Shown here piece after piece: positions 24,098-36,806 of a DNA stretch of 64,000 bases. This DNA comes from Thalassia testudinum (lineage: Eukaryota > Streptophyta > Magnoliopsida > Alismatales > Hydrocharitaceae). The stretch covers positions 92,070,001 through 92,134,000 of the forward strand of contig JAZHRO010000063.1 of the NCBI GenBank assembly GCA_037157565.1, written 5' to 3'. The notes beneath the pieces were generated by a model that searched no databases, was not told where the DNA came from, and saw only the letters and a program-made list of their open reading frames with translations. Position 1 is the first letter of the stretch. Each line of letters opens with the position of its first letter. Made by a program: the position numbers and the translations under genes.

Positions 24098-25397
24098 CGC
24101 CCCTCAGCCCTAGGTGCGAACGAGGCAGCCACACTCTATGTCGGACGGGTAGCTGCTGGCCGGTACCCTCCCCGTGACTGCTGTCCTCCTCCTCGTGCCT
24201 GGAAACCACGGCCTCCTACTTGCCCTCCAGTGCTCGGTGTGGGAAGCATCTGCTGACCTCCTACCCTAGACGGGCAGTCCCTCCTGATGTGGCCCGGCTG
24301 ACCACACTGGTAGCAGAGGGGGACTCGACTCTCGCCCTCAGTGGGTCCCTGCTGTCGGCTGGGCGGGGGTCTGGTGCTAGCAGCTGGCCCCTGTCAAGGG
24401 CCCCCAAAGTCCACTGATGGCCCTACAAAATGTGATGGCTATCCTGCAGGCGCCACGTGTCTCCTTTCTCATCGGCCCTCTGAGAAGTCTGGTTGATAGG
24501 GCCTCTTCCTCCCACTGTCAGTATCTCAGGCGGACGGGTTGGTCTCTTCATATGTCATAGCTGCCTCCACCACCCTCGAGAACGTAGGCAGCTTCAGAGG
24601 TTTGACATACCCCTGAATTGCAGGCCGGAGCCCCTTGGTGAACCTCCAAAGGCGCTCCTCCTCAGTGGCCACTGCTGTCGCTGTAAAGCGAGACAGCTCC
24701 AGAAAACGCATGCGATACGTGCTCACGGTCATTGTCCCCTGGCGGAGAGTGTGGAACTCCCGTCTCCTCTGGTCTTGCCACGTCTGGGGAAAGTACTACT
24801 CGTAGAAGAGGGTGACGAACAAGTCCCAGGTCTACTCGTCCCTCTCCTATCCCCTGACTGCCCTCCACCACCTGTGTGCCGCGCTCTCCAGCTGGTACGT
24901 GGCAAAGGCCACGCGGCACTCCACCAGGGGGTGAAGGGTGTCAAAAACCTTCTTGATCTGCTCAAGCCAGTCCTCTGCCTCAATTGGGTCCTCATCCCCC
25001 TTGAAGGAGGGGGGCTTCAGCTTCCGGAACTGTCCGAAAAGCTCAAAGTGGCGCTGAAGTGGAGATGCTGGTGCACCTCTAGGTAAAGAAGCCTCATGCT
25101 CGGAAGTGCCGAAGGAAGGTGGGGGCAGTGGCGGCCCACCCCCTCCCCCGCGTCCAGCACCAAGTCCGTCGCGTGGTCCCACAGAGGACTCCCCCTCCGC
25201 AAACCCAGGGAGAGGCACTCGTGGCGGTGGGTGGAATTCCTCTCGCACGATGTCCCGTATCAGCTTGGCGAGGTCCTGGGCCTAAATGCCTGGGAGCTGT
25301 GGCTGGTCCACTGAGGCATCGACCTCACATGCCCACCCCTCCGACCTCGTCCTCGGCCGTGCCCGTAGCTCGCCTCACTACCTCCTCGTCGAGGCAT
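24098..25397 (-). pseudogene. R3 gag remnant with CCHC zinc knuckle
   Basis: Structural protein that packages element RNA. The likely start is the ATG at 25397-25395, followed by an Arg/Gly-rich N-terminus (MPRRGGSEASYGHGRGRGRR). A frame change occurs near 25290, and the frame starting at 25248 then holds the capsid-like region (WLEQIKKVFDTL, ESAAHRWWRAVRG and TYRMRFLELSRF). The nucleocapsid knuckle CYQCGQPGHIRRDC lies at 24274-24315 in that same frame. Several stops interrupt it (first near 24847). Protease starts in another frame, so gag and pol, normally one open frame in this lineage, are no longer joined. Confidence 0.88.
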
Positions 25398-25568
25398 CTC
25401 CTGCAAGGAGACGCGAACACAGAACAGAAAAGACGTCAATACAAATCGATATCAAGCAGAGAAGTCTAAGAACAGATGTCAAAGGATATGTTGTGGTGGC
25501 TACTCTAGTTACAAGCACGTGAATTGGTTATTTTCCAGCCAATTGGTTCACTTCTCAAGACGACCTTA

Positions 25569-25579
25569 CTCTGATACCA
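25569..25579 (-). promoter_or_regulatory. R3 primer binding site (tRNA initiator Met)
   Basis: On the minus strand TGGTATCAGAG, complementary to the 3' end of plant initiator tRNA-Met, lies 3 nt inside the upper LTR boundary. This is the usual primer of chromoviruses. Confidence 0.92.
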
Positions 25580-25582
25580 TCT

Positions 25583-28371
25583 TGTTACGACCCGATTCAC
25601 GAATCCCTACGAGACACGAGAATCGGACCAACTCAGCTGATCCCAAGACCCAGTCATCCAACGAGAAAGTAACCAAAAGAGCAGTAAAATAAACCACATT
25701 CACCATGTATATAACTAACAGTAACAAAAGTACAGTAGTAAAAAAAAAACTACTACAGTACACACCACCACAACAGTAGAGAACTGAACAGGTACATAAA
25801 CAAGATGCTTACAATAAAAGAGTACAGTGGTAACAGAAAAATACTCACTACAACAGAAGAAAAGGTATAGGTACTACACCAGTAAAACTACTGGGCTCTA
25901 CTAGGCCCAGCACCCTTTGTAGCCGCCGGCTTTGGCTGCTCAACACCTGGTCCTGAAAAGGTGACAAAGGTGACACGTCAGTGAAACGTTGAGTAGAGTG
26001 GCAACTAACTAGCTAGTAAAACTAGTAAGGTGGTCAAGTAGCTGTTATTTTTAATTTCTTTCTTCATTTTCTATTTACTCATTCTTGAATTATTTCTTAG
26101 ATATTTCTCTTGATCTTGAATGTTCCTCGTGGGAATGATATTGATTGCAGTCTTTTCCGAAAAGTAGAAGTAGCACGTGGTGCTCTCCTGGCTGGGAGAG
26201 TCCCCCGTGGTGGTCCTACCCTCAGTCAACCACCCCAAGGTCACTGATAGACGTAACGGTGACTACGGCATGCACGATAAACGCATGGGTAGCTACCCTG
26301 CACTGGCACGTTGTCAGTCGTTTCCGTTAATGGGTGCACCCCAAAGCACAGCACGAAACCAGTATAGGGTAGAATTCTCTTAGTCAGCCCCTCCACAATA
26401 ACCAAACAGGGGTCTTGCCCCTTCACAGTCCGTGCACCCTCGCCTGACTACCCTGGTTTGCCCAGTGGGCCTAACAAGTCGGTGTAGGAAGGCTAGCAGA
26501 ACCCCGGGGCCCATAGGGTGGCTAATGCTCTCCCTACACTAGTAGCTCTCCTCGGTACTGTGTACACGAGGGCCAAAATTCGATACAAAGTGGCCAGACC
26601 TAACCCCAGGTCCCTGGGGTGGCTAGCTTTGCTCTGTACTAAATAGGGGGACAGTCTCTCTCCTTGGTACTCCATACACAAGGGCCAGCTCACTTCCCCA
26701 ATTCCATTCCATTCACCTCTCAAGAGCTCTACTCCTAGTTTCCCGTAGGGTTCATGCTCACATTTCCTTAACTAAGTCAATTTAGGTTTCATCATGTCAA
26801 CTTTATTTTCATATAGCCCCTATTTTCAACAGTTAATATCCATTCATAAACAAGCAACTGTTATCCAATTTCAGGCAATTATAAATTTTCTTTCTACTTA
26901 CCAAGACTGCAATACATATATTCACGACATTTGTTTCGGTGTTTCTGTTCCTAGGATTCATGCCACACCCTAGGATCTATCATTCAATCTAGTTTTCCAG
27001 TCCTAGGATTCATGCCATACCCTAGGATCTATCATTCAATCTAGTTTTCCAGTCCTAAGATTCATGCCATATCCTAGGATCTATCATTCAATCTAGCTTT
27101 CCAGTCCTAGGGTTCATGCCACACCTTAGAATCTATTAATTATCTCACAAGTGCATAATGTTGGTAAATAATTAAAGGGGTTACTCTACCTGCAAAACCG
27201 GGAGTACTGGGGGCGTGATCGGCAAGCCCGTATGCCTCCGCAACCCCAGAGTCATAACGGAACAGGGTCCTAACACAAGGATCAAACACAAGGAACTACT
27301 CAGAATAGGGTACAATTACTTTAAACAAGTAGAGGAACAATTTCTAAGAAGAACGGAATTTCAACCGTGGAAATCGAACTTCGAATGGACCCTAAATGGG
27401 TCAAAAATGATAAATCTACCCAAAATCAGACATCTGGAACATCTTCTAGATGTCTTAAATGATGGTTCAGGTCATACCTTCTCTCTATGCGGTTGTTCAG
27501 ACATCCAGAATCCCGCTAAACCGTCTGGACTTAGTTCCAGACGTCCGACTGTCACTCTGGACATCTGGAGACCCTCTCCGCAGTCTGGTGCTGTGCCCAG
27601 ACGTCCGATCTGTGTGGGAGGGTGTACCCTTGCGCCTTCCCGAATGAAACTTGCACGCGTACGCGACCGTCCTCAACATGAAATGAGGCAGAACCCTTCG
27701 GCAGAACGGTTGCATGGCCGTACACGCGAAAGAAGAAGGAATGGAAAAATATCGTACCTTTCAGACGTCTGGACCTTCCTCCAGACGTCTCTCGCGTCAT
27801 CTGGACGTGGGTTCAGATGTCTGATTCTAGGAAATTTTCCCAGAATCAGGACCTCCTCGCCCTCCGCCTGCTACGCATGGCCGTGCCGCACCACGCTCAC
27901 CTGCTGCCTGAGCTGCAGTAACACCTCCCCAGCACCACTCTCCCGCTGCACGCTCGCAGGCCGGCCCTGGCTACTCTGACGATCTCACACCCTCGCGCTC
28001 TAACTCCGTTCCTCTCACTGCAACCCCTCCTCCCCGCGCACACACGGCAATAGCTGCTGCCCTCGCCCGCTCACTCTCACGCTAACAGGAAGAAGAAAAA
28101 GAAGGCGGTGGAGTGATGGTGAGGGAGAGGAGAGGGGAGTATTTGAAGGCGCTGTGGGGAGAGAGAGAGAAAGAAGGCTGCGCCTGCAGGGAGGAAAGAA
28201 GGAGAAGAAAAGAGGGTGGCAGTTCAGTCTGCGCATGCATGCATGCAGACGTGAAACCATACACCGAAAAAATTAATTTCCAGACATCTAGGAAGGCTTC
28301 CAGACGTTTAACCAGACATCTAGACCAACTCCCAGACATCTTAAATGATTTTTGATGCTAGGGTCACAACA
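25583..28371 (-). repeat. R3 5' LTR (2,789 bp)
   Basis: Minus-strand upstream LTR, ends TGTTGTGACCC and GGGTCGTAACA. It is collinear with 17795-20571 with scattered, mainly C/T and G/A, differences. It carries the same 52-bp repeat (26950-27137) and CAGACGTC-like cluster (27430-27820). The long plus frame at 27215-27979 is an LTR shadow. Confidence 0.93.
26950..27137. repeat. 52-bp tandem repeat in R3 5' LTR
   Basis: Units begin at 26950, 27002 and 27054, with a partial unit at 27106. Copy number equals that of the other LTR, so the array predates integration. Confidence 0.9.
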
Positions 28372-28376
28372 CTCAG
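28372..28376. repeat. R3 target site duplication, right copy (CTCAG)
   Basis: Identical to 17790-17794. Confidence 0.92.
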
Positions 28377-28430
28377 GATTTTATCTCCATCCCTCATGGC
28401 CACATTGTGAGCATCCTTCCACAAAGTATC
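28372..28430 (-). other. Possible exon relic split by R3 (upstream half)
   Basis: The minus-strand frame reads TLWKDAHNVAMRDGDKIL up to the insertion point and stays open into 17794-17717 on the other side. It looks more protein-like than the surrounding DNA, but no family was recognised and no clear acceptor site precedes it. Confidence 0.25.
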
Positions 28431-31408
28431 TGTATCTATATATATATTCATGTGATTGATCACTACTTGATGTAATGACAATGAAACGTAAATTGGGGTG
28501 GACTGCAAGTTTATGTCAAGGATAGGGGAAGGGGCTTTTCAATTCTACAGCTTGGTCCTAGCAAGGAGTGGTTGGGCTAAGATACAAGCTTACGTCATCG
28601 CAAATAATATCAGCAGTACTATTACTTCTACCAAAAGCCAGAATATCATTTGATGTAGCATCACATGCTTTACCAAAGCTTTTGTTGCCTGATTGATATG
28701 CTGATGTAGCCAAACCACTCTCTTGATTGACATAGGTACTCACTGCTTGGTTTGAAAGTGCAATAAGTTGCAACAAAAGTCCACAACTGTAAACTTCTTA
28801 AACATACTGCATTTTGTGAATCCTAATAACCCCCCAGTGTTGTTTGGATGAAGCCTGTAAGTTAGTAGGGGAATGGGATGACTTCACCATCCAGGTCAGA
28901 CTGATGAATAGAGTAATAAAAAATGGATCAATCTCTACCAGGCTTGCCCATACTAAAAATGTGATGTCATAGTTACTAGTACAATAAATAGTGTATGAAC
29001 AAAAATGAGCCAAGGTGGATATAATTGATGAGTTGATACATTGCAAATAATAATGGGATTTGATGTGATGGCCACTAGTATCATGTACTATTCATTTATT
29101 GTAGCAGCTAACTATGACAAGAATAGTGGATGGTGAAGTCTGTGCTATGTACGAGAACAATGGATATTTTCAGTAAACAAAAATATTGATGAAGACCCTT
29201 TTTCTCTATGAGAGTTGCTAGGTACATTTCTAGCATGAGAAACCTGTGAAGTAATAGATAAAATTATATAATTACATAACAAAAGGTTCATGTCTTTTAT
29301 ACAAATAAAATAATGGATACCTCTGCTTGTCCTGCCTCTACCTATATGTGCAAAACAAACATTCAAATCATATTAAAATTCACGAATATCATCCATGTCA
29401 AATAAATGTATCAACTAATACCTACATAGCCAATTGTTTTGCATGTTGCATAATATCATCCATGTTGGCATTGGGAAATTATTCTTTCAACATTCGGACC
29501 ATCCCTAAAATAATCCCGAAAAGTCCATTCAAAGTCTCATGGATATTTGATTGAGGGGATGTTGTGGTCTTGAAGCTTTTGGAAGAAGCAACTGCTACCA
29601 AACAATGAACTCTATCCATAATTCCAACTTGGTCTGAACTAGGGAGAAATTCACAAGGTGATTTTTTTTCTTGGGTTTCTATACTAATTATTAAAGGAAA
29701 CATGCACGGGAAAGATGAGCATATTCGGATTTTTTTATTACAATTTTCCTTTTGATTAAGTAAGCAAATTTCAAGGATTCCACTCTATGTGACAGGCACA
29801 TCCAAGGAAATTTTGGCTAATGGGGATGCATATAAATCAAGATAAATGCCTTGAAGTGACTCTTTAGGTTCTTTTCCTTATGTGTCTCAAATAAGTAAAA
29901 CCCATGTGTCGATTTAGTAGTTTTATACATTGAATGTTAAAACCTGAGGAGAATTCACATTCTTCTTTATTTAAAACAACACTGAATAAGTCAACTAATG
30001 AGCTAAGGATAATTTTTGAACCAAAAAATATAAACATATCTGAATTTCCTATCCACATAATAATTCATATTCCGATATTACTAGAAAAGATGGTCATTAC
30101 AAACCGTCTGAACCAACTGTTCTCATTGTTTATCATTAAACTTTCTACAAAAAATTAACTACATCATAAAATTAGCCATCATATCTATTTACACCAAAAT
30201 GGACAATATATATTTACACCAAAATGGACAGTAGTAAGTTTGTGATCAGCTTATTGATTTGAAAAATGGATAGTAATATTCATATCTAAGCATGGTCTAA
30301 ACTATTATGAATTACTATGTAGTTGCTTGTTGACCATTGATTTGCAAATTCTTTATTCTTTTGTTTTTGAAAATCTAAACTATTATGAATTACTATGTAG
30401 TTGCTTGTTGACCATTGATTTGCAAATTCTTTATTCTTTTTTTTTTGAAAATGATCTAGATAATTGTTGTTTGTTGACCACTGATTTGCAAATTATTTAT
30501 TCTTTCTTATTCTAAGTCTCTTGATACATGAAGTTTTATTTCATTGATGGTTGTAAACTACCCCCTATAAAAACAACAAACCAAGGTCCACTATCAAAAG
30601 ATATACTACTAGAATCGGAGGTCCAGTAGTGCAAAACCAAAGATTCTGATATGCTAACAACTAAATTTGGAGTTGTTTGGTTATTCATCCTTGCAGCAAA
30701 CTAAATTTGGACCTCCAGTAGTGCTAACTTCTAAAGAGTTGGTTATAATAGGTCCAGCATCTCATCATCGGTTTGATTCGATTCAAATGATTCAACAGTT
30801 TGTACCTAAAGACTTCCAGTAGTGAAATCATTTGGTTATTCAAATGATTCAAATGTTGGAATAGCTCCAACATTGTGCCCTTTTTGTATGATTGGCAGGA
30901 TTTTTTTACCTTTTGAAATGGCATTGGTCTTTAGTTGGATCAATTGCCTCCTTGTTTCCTCATTTTTTTGTTTTGGTTTCAGACAAAGATGTGTCAACTA
31001 AAGACTACTGGACAAGCTCATTTGGTGGCAAATTGGGTGCTTAGGCTCCTTCCTTTATTGCCATATTTTCCATATCAAAGAGTAGTGGAACTTATTACAC
31101 TGCTTCAGTTGTTGTGGGAAGTTCATCCTAGCAAGGGATGGATAAGGGGGTGATGGTGAATTCACCATTCATGTCACTTATCAAGGATTCAAAGATGCTC
31201 AATCACTTCAAGATTCCTAGTATTTTTGTTTCCTCTAGGAGCATTTATTCAATGAACAAGAGTTTTAATGTTTTTGATCCACAGTATGCTACCACTCTTC
31301 AATTTTTGGGCCCCTCATTAATTAAATTTGGGTGGAGGTCATCCAGATAACCATCCTTTAGCTTTTCTATATATATATATATGTGTGTGTGTGTGTTGCC
31401 ACTCATTT
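28431..31408. other. Old host-like DNA, no supported gene
   Basis: AT-rich DNA with short minus frames (28558-28776, 29145-29366, 29479-29703). The frame at 29479 continues past one stop to a possible GTATTAG donor near 29430, which hints at a decayed exon, but no domain is recognised. Positions 30600-30860 contain three CCAGTAGTG words and duplicated TTTGGTTATTCA / ATTCAAATGATTCAA words, perhaps a degenerate small transposon. Confidence 0.4.
30296..30512. repeat. 78-bp tandem repeat, 2.8 copies
   Basis: Two near-identical 78-bp units (30296-30373 and 30374-30451) and a third partial unit (30452-30512). All contain TTGTTGACCA and GATTTGCAAATT words. The repeated LLTIDLQILYSF peptide in the plus frame is a consequence of the repeat, not evidence of a gene. 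Confidence 0.85.
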
Positions 31409-31885
31409 ACATGGGGATGCATATAACAACCTCTTGAATGCTCTCATTAAAATTGTGCAGGATGAAGAGCCAAGGGAGTTGAACAGGGGCCTCACTTCCA
31501 GCATAATACAAGTAATACCATACGTTTCCACTAATTATTACGCCTACGATGCACTGAGAAAGGCATACAACAAAGTTTTCAGGCAAGAGGATATCGGCAA
31601 TGTTCCAACTCTACTGATAGGATCAGCTGCAGGTGCCATTTCGAGCACTGCTACCTTTCCTCTTGAGGTAGCCAGCACACAAATGCAAATAGAGGCAGTA
31701 GGTGGTAGGCAAGTTATAAGATTATGCTTCATGCCTTATTGAGCATTTTAGAGAAAGAAGGTATTGGTGGTCTCTCCAAAGGATTAGGACCAAGTTGCAT
31801 GAAGTTTGTTCCAGCTGCTGGGATTTCATTCATGTGCTATAAGGCTTGCAGGAAGATTTTGGTCGACAAAGAAGATGAAGAATGA
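31409..31885 (+). pseudogene. BT1: BT1-like adenine nucleotide transporter, decayed 3' fragment
   Basis: The only clearly host-derived protein sequence. BT1-type carriers of the mitochondrial carrier family move ADP-glucose or adenine nucleotides across plastid or mitochondrial inner membranes. About 155 C-terminal residues remain: the end of repeat 2 (IPYVSTNYYAYDALRKAY) and repeat 3 (LLIGSAAGAISSTATFPLEV). After a one-base loss near 31713-31716 comes GLGPSCMKFVPAAGISFMCY and a TGA at 31883. The signature normally PLEVARKQM has lost its Arg (PLEVASTQM). No earlier exons and no clean AG acceptor are visible before 31409. A fragmentary pseudogene is most likely. An unrelated full gene upstream was not found. 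Confidence 0.85.
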
Positions 31886-34800
31886 TGGATCTTGCTCATG
31901 CCTAATTTTAAGTCATTCTTATTCTTAATTTTTACTTGGAAGAGGAGGATTTTTTCCTTTTAATTTTTAACAATGGTGACAATTTTGGGGATTGGAGGGG
32001 TGTCTAACTCTTTAGTCCTAACTCAACACTCTAATCTCATTACATAATGTGAACCTAGACATGCCCAGCTATCACAAGGTCACAAGTCACACAAGCAAAT
32101 CTACTCTTCACAAACTCGCAGTTGTAGTAACAACAAACTACCATAAACAGATCTAATGTAGTGCTTACCATGCAAGATCTTCTCCATAGCTGTGAAAGAT
32201 GCTATGAGCGATCAGCCTCAAATAATAAGCCACTGAACAAAATATCATGAATCACATAAGGGAAAAAAAAGAACAAAGTTAATCGATTGCAAGAATCAAC
32301 ACAGATATCATGGAAGATTGAGTGGCAAATCTTTGGCACAAATCCGATCATAGGTTTGATTGTAACCCCTAACAGAACAAATCACAAAGAGATCCCATCC
32401 TCGGAATTTGAGTGAGTTTGATCTAAGAGAGAGATTAGATCTAAGACACGATTTGAGTGATTTCGCATAATAATCAAAATGGCAATTTGTGCTGAAGATA
32501 TGAACTTCCCATGGCAAAAACCTATTTATATGAAATAGGGCAATTTCATATAAACTTGCAATTTTACTAATAATCAAAATGGCTTCCTATGGAAAAAACA
32601 AATGGAAAAAGATATAAAAAAAAGTGACCAAAAGTTCATGAATTTTTGTATAGATACAAATGGAAGTAATTTACAAGAAAGAAAAAGAACCCCAACAAGA
32701 AAAAGGTCCAAAGGGCATTTTGAGATTAAAAGTTTAGTTTGAGCTATCATAACACATCTAGAGGACTTTGAAACTAATGCCATGTAAAGGGAAATCTTAA
32801 AGATTTGGACCCTTGTGAAATTTTGCTACAAACTGGAACTGTAGTTTGTAAATACCTAATTATGTTATGGGGAAAAGCTTGCTTTTTTTGCTAGGTTCTC
32901 CGATTCCTTCCTTACAACAGCCCATCGTGTGTTAAAAGATATAACCATATGACTAGAGTTATCAATATTTTAAGATTTTGATTATGATCAAAATACAAAA
33001 TTGGAAAGGAAATACCTTCAATGCTAATTGAGATTTGCAAAAGAATGGAATACTTCGGAATCTAAATAAATTCCAACCATGAAATGTTCAACCCAAATTG
33101 TTGGTGAATATGTGTAGAGATGTGAACCAGTAAAATTCATGTTTATGACAAGCAAATCCTATTATGGATAGTTATGATGCTTTTTTGAGGGGCTACCTAC
33201 TTATACCCTTTGCCCTTGTAGAAAAGGGGAATTTCCCCTTTAAAACAAAGAAAAAGGGAATTTTGAATTAGGAATGTCAAATTAAGCATAGAGAAGAAAG
33301 AAGTTCTAAATGTTTATGGTTGGTTTTTAAACTCAGCAAGATAGGTTTGCTGATGGAAATGTCACACATATGTTAAGCACGGTTGTTAAAATGGAGAGGG
33401 CCATTACTCTTTCGAAAAAGAAAGGAGATGTCTCTTTGTTGTTCGTACGTGCTATTTTTGAAAGACATAGACAACACCATAAATGAACCAAAGGACTCTA
33501 GAGTAGTTGGTTTTACTCTTGGCATTGCTTAAATGGATGGACCTCTGTATGAGTGGGGTTACTTTACATTTGTGGGCTTGAATTCACTACAGTTTGGATA
33601 TAAACAAGTCATGTGGAATTGATTGGAACTTTCTATATCAACCAAAATGAAAATGGGTATTCTTCATGTCGTGGTGTTATGCTGCATCAGTTGGTCTTTT
33701 TCTTTCTATAGCAGAAGATGAAATCATAGAGCCTCATGTCAACAGAAGTTAGAGGCACTACAGACTTAGCCTTAGGAGTAAAGGGACAGTTTCAAGTCAT
33801 TAATTCGGGAAGTTGAATGGTTGCAGTGCCTTGGTCAGACCAAGAATTGATATGATTCAACTAAGTTCTTGCCCAATTGGTCAGTACAAATTATGAGATA
33901 CAACAATTATATGTGTGCTTAGTGTTACTAAATTTTCTTATGAAATGACCAAGTTAAATATCTCTTTAGGTGAAAATGTCAAATATGTGGATATTTTCCA
34001 TGTGTGGCCCTTGGGAATCAGTGGCCATTATTTATAACATCAGAATGCTCTTTCCAGTTTAAGAGAATATGAGTAATTAGGTAACTGGTTAGGTTTGCAT
34101 GTAGGTGAACATGTATGCTACTTTTTTTAGAAAAATGAAGATGTTAGTAAAAAAATCTACAAGAAAAATAAGTAAATGAATATAGAACCTAGCCATAGAT
34201 GTTGTTTGAGGTTATTATATTGTGAATATTTTTGTTATGTGACCATGTGAGAAAGGACATTTAGCTGTCCTTGTTACTCATACTCTTTATTCTTTTAAGG
34301 TTGAAGCTATGATGATCTCAACTTACTTGATGACTTGAAGGCTCATGCGGTGCATTCAATGATGAATTGGTAACTACCTCATGGGCATTGTGCACATGTC
34401 CTTAGCTCAAGGTAGCATTAGTAGAGTTGGATCCCTTGGTGATGAGCCCTTCCGTCGCCAGACATATGCCTTCTGTTGACCGATCCTCTCCTCTCCCAGA
34501 TATTGTATTAAGTTTCTAGCATCTTGTAGGTTGAGCCTCTCCAAATTGATGCCTTGCAACACCTCACCATTTTATCCTTTTCCTTTTAAGCTATGCTAAT
34601 GGGAAAATGGCATTTGAATGTTTCAGTACTCTTTAAATGTCTGCAAGATTCCTTCTACCATCCTTGCTACCTTTGAGGAGCTAGTTGTGCTTGCCAATTT
34701 CCATAAGCCCATGCATCAACATGTGTGTAGACTATTGATTAGGATGTTAGCCATCGAGGTAGGAGGAAGCCATTGAGATCATTGATCCCTACGTTAGGGG

Positions 34801-34955
34801 GCATGGCAGAATTCTAGTTGCAGGAACTTATCTCTGGATTTGAGCATTAAATGGGGTTATAGGTGAGGAAGCTGTGTAATTTAGGACCAAGAGATAGTAT
34901 ATGCTCTATTCAATGGACCAAGGAAGGTTCTTATCTTACAGTAGGCACAACTCTG
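31886..34955. other. Unassigned AT-rich DNA
   Basis: No LTR boundary, no repeated unit and no protein family recognised. A minus-strand TTTCACAG acceptor and an ATG followed by GTAAGC donor flank a very short segment near 32175-32200, too short to call. Positions 34340-34920 are less AT-rich and may hold a decayed insertion. Confidence 0.4.
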
Positions 34956-35861
34956 TGTTTAGTCGCCTCGATCATATTTTAAAATCTCACATCGTAGTAT
35001 AGTTGATTAAGGCGAATCAAATATTTAAAATTTATAATACTCGAATTAGAAAAGAAAAAATCTGAGGTCGTCTCTAGAAGCAAGCTTAATGCGCGATTAT
35101 CACTATTTGAATCTTAAGGCTCAAGAACTAGATGTAAACAATTAAAATTCCTTTTATTATCAATCTAGTCCAGAAATAAATAATTAATCAATGTTAATAT
35201 CACAAGCAAGTGAATTATATTTTAATCGGTGCTTAATTAAAGATAATAATTCAATAAAGTAGTTAAGCACTAAATATATTAGGCATTAATAGTGTTCCAT
35301 CAAATGTGCCAAATATCAAAAACTGGAATCAATGATCAGTAAATATAGCTACAATCACAAATCAGTCCCTAAAAGCATGATTTTCTCACATTTAAGTGCC
35401 TGGATGCTAGCATTTAGGTCCCTGCAAGTTTGCATTCAGGTCAATGCCCTCCTTCAAGACTTACATAGGGGTGTTCGAGCTCCTCTTTGGCTCCGACGAG
35501 GCTCGCCGGCAACACGTCAGAATCGCGCTGCAGCAGCCACATAGCTCCAGCAAGGGGTGAAGGACGATCGTTGGAGGAGGGTCAACATGATGGCTGTGGC
35601 ATTGTGACGATTGGTGATGGCTATGGTCACGGATGATGTCGCCGAAGTCGAAGACGATGGTGAGATTCGACGATGGTTGATGGAGCTTCTCATGGGATGA
35701 AAATCCTCGTCGGTGGTCGCAAAAGGTTCCTCGTGCCACCACGGAGCTTCGAGACATGAGGAGGTCATCTATGGCCAATCGACATCGAAGAAGAGTGGTG
35801 ACGGTGGGTTGTTTGGCGGAGAGCGGGAGAGATCGAAGCTCCAAGAAAAAGGGCCAGCAAG
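34956..35861 (-). mobile_element. R4 3' LTR, distal part
   Basis: Read on the minus strand, this is the downstream part of an LTR, ending ...ACTAAACA at 34956. It has a GACGACCTCAG U5 word (35060) like those of S2 and R5. It is separated from its other part (58219-59633) by R5. The two parts together make about 2.3 kb, similar to the other LTRs here. Confidence 0.6.
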
Positions 35862-36797
35862 TGATGGGAACACATCATGAGCCATAACTAGCTCATGTTG
35901 ACCTAATTAAGTCAGTAAATGCTCTAACATAACCGCCAGAGAGTCACAAGTCACAGCATAATCATTCAGAGGGAAAAATAAGAAACTAGGGTTAAAATTA
36001 CAATTTTACCAGCTTATCATGAATGCAGTACAACCACGGGTTTTCTCAGGGGTTGAATGAAGGTCAATTGGTCTTAAAAAGATAACAAGTGGGTTAGAAC
36101 AATCAGAAAAGGGTTTACACGTGTTTTGAGAATTAAATGACTTTTGAAACCCTAAAAACAGACCTGCTTAATGAACTAAGGTTTTGATTAGGATAAAATT
36201 CACCTATGCCCTCTAAAATTGATAGAAAAATATTCTCTAGGGTTTGGAACCTTCAATTTGACCATCAGAACCCGTTTTGACCCAAAACAGAGTCACAGAC
36301 AAACATTTGCCCAAATTTAGGTTTTTGCATAAATTACCCAATTAAACGTGGTCAAAACCAAAATCCAACTTCACCATTGGATTCCTTAGGTTCAAATTAG
36401 GTTTATACCAAAATTTGGATCCAAGATGAGTTTGTCTTGATCTAGTTTGCAAATTGGTCCTGTCTAATTACATTTCTACCATTAACTTTCAAAAACTTTT
36501 TAAATAGGCTCCCAACTTTATCGTCATCTTCTTCAAAAAGGTCCCTGCTGCTCAGAACTCCTAATCCTACAACTCCGGCGATAATCAATCCAGGATTTCT
36601 CCTTAATTGATTGATGAAACCTCCTCAAAATTGAACAGGAGATTTCTCTTGAATTTCTCTTTCAATCAAACCAATTCTTATGCTTCAAAGCTTTCCCAAT
36701 TTCTCATGCGAACGCATGAAAATTTTGGGTTTCCAACTCTAGAGACCTTTCAATCTTGAAAGCTTGGCTTCCAAGCTCTAATCAACCCCCTGATACC

Positions 36798-36806
36798 TAT
36801 ATAAAG
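36798..36806 (+). promoter_or_regulatory. R5 LTR TATA box
   Basis: TATATAAAG in the 5' LTR. The matching place in the 3' LTR (about 47800) reads CTATAAAG. Confidence 0.6.

Larger units (their letters stand above)
17795..28371 (-). mobile_element. R3: complete Ty3/gypsy chromovirus (Tekay/Del type), inactive
   Basis: A 10.6-kb element with two LTRs of about 2.78 kb, a perfect CTCAG target duplication, an initiator-Met primer site next to the upper LTR, and gag, protease, RT, RNase H, integrase and chromodomain in gypsy order on the minus strand. The integrase C-terminus followed by a short chromodomain ending in YPELF is typical of the Tekay/Del lineage. LTR identity in a 190-bp sample is about 91%, with mostly transitions, so the insertion is old. 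Frameshifts and stops disable every domain. Confidence 0.93.

Noticed and set aside
27215..27979. Plus-strand 254-codon open frame
   Set aside because: It lies wholly within the R3 5' LTR, has no domain, and its frame is broken in the matching LTR at 19500-20200.
30296..30512. Repeated peptide LLTIDLQILYSF as a possible repeat protein
   Set aside because: It arises from a 78-bp DNA tandem repeat whose third unit is diverged. No start context or flanking coding sequence.
31441..31460. AATTGTGCAG as a splice acceptor inside the BT1-like fragment
   Set aside because: The upstream codons (YNNLLNALIKIV) already match the carrier family in frame, so no intron is needed here.
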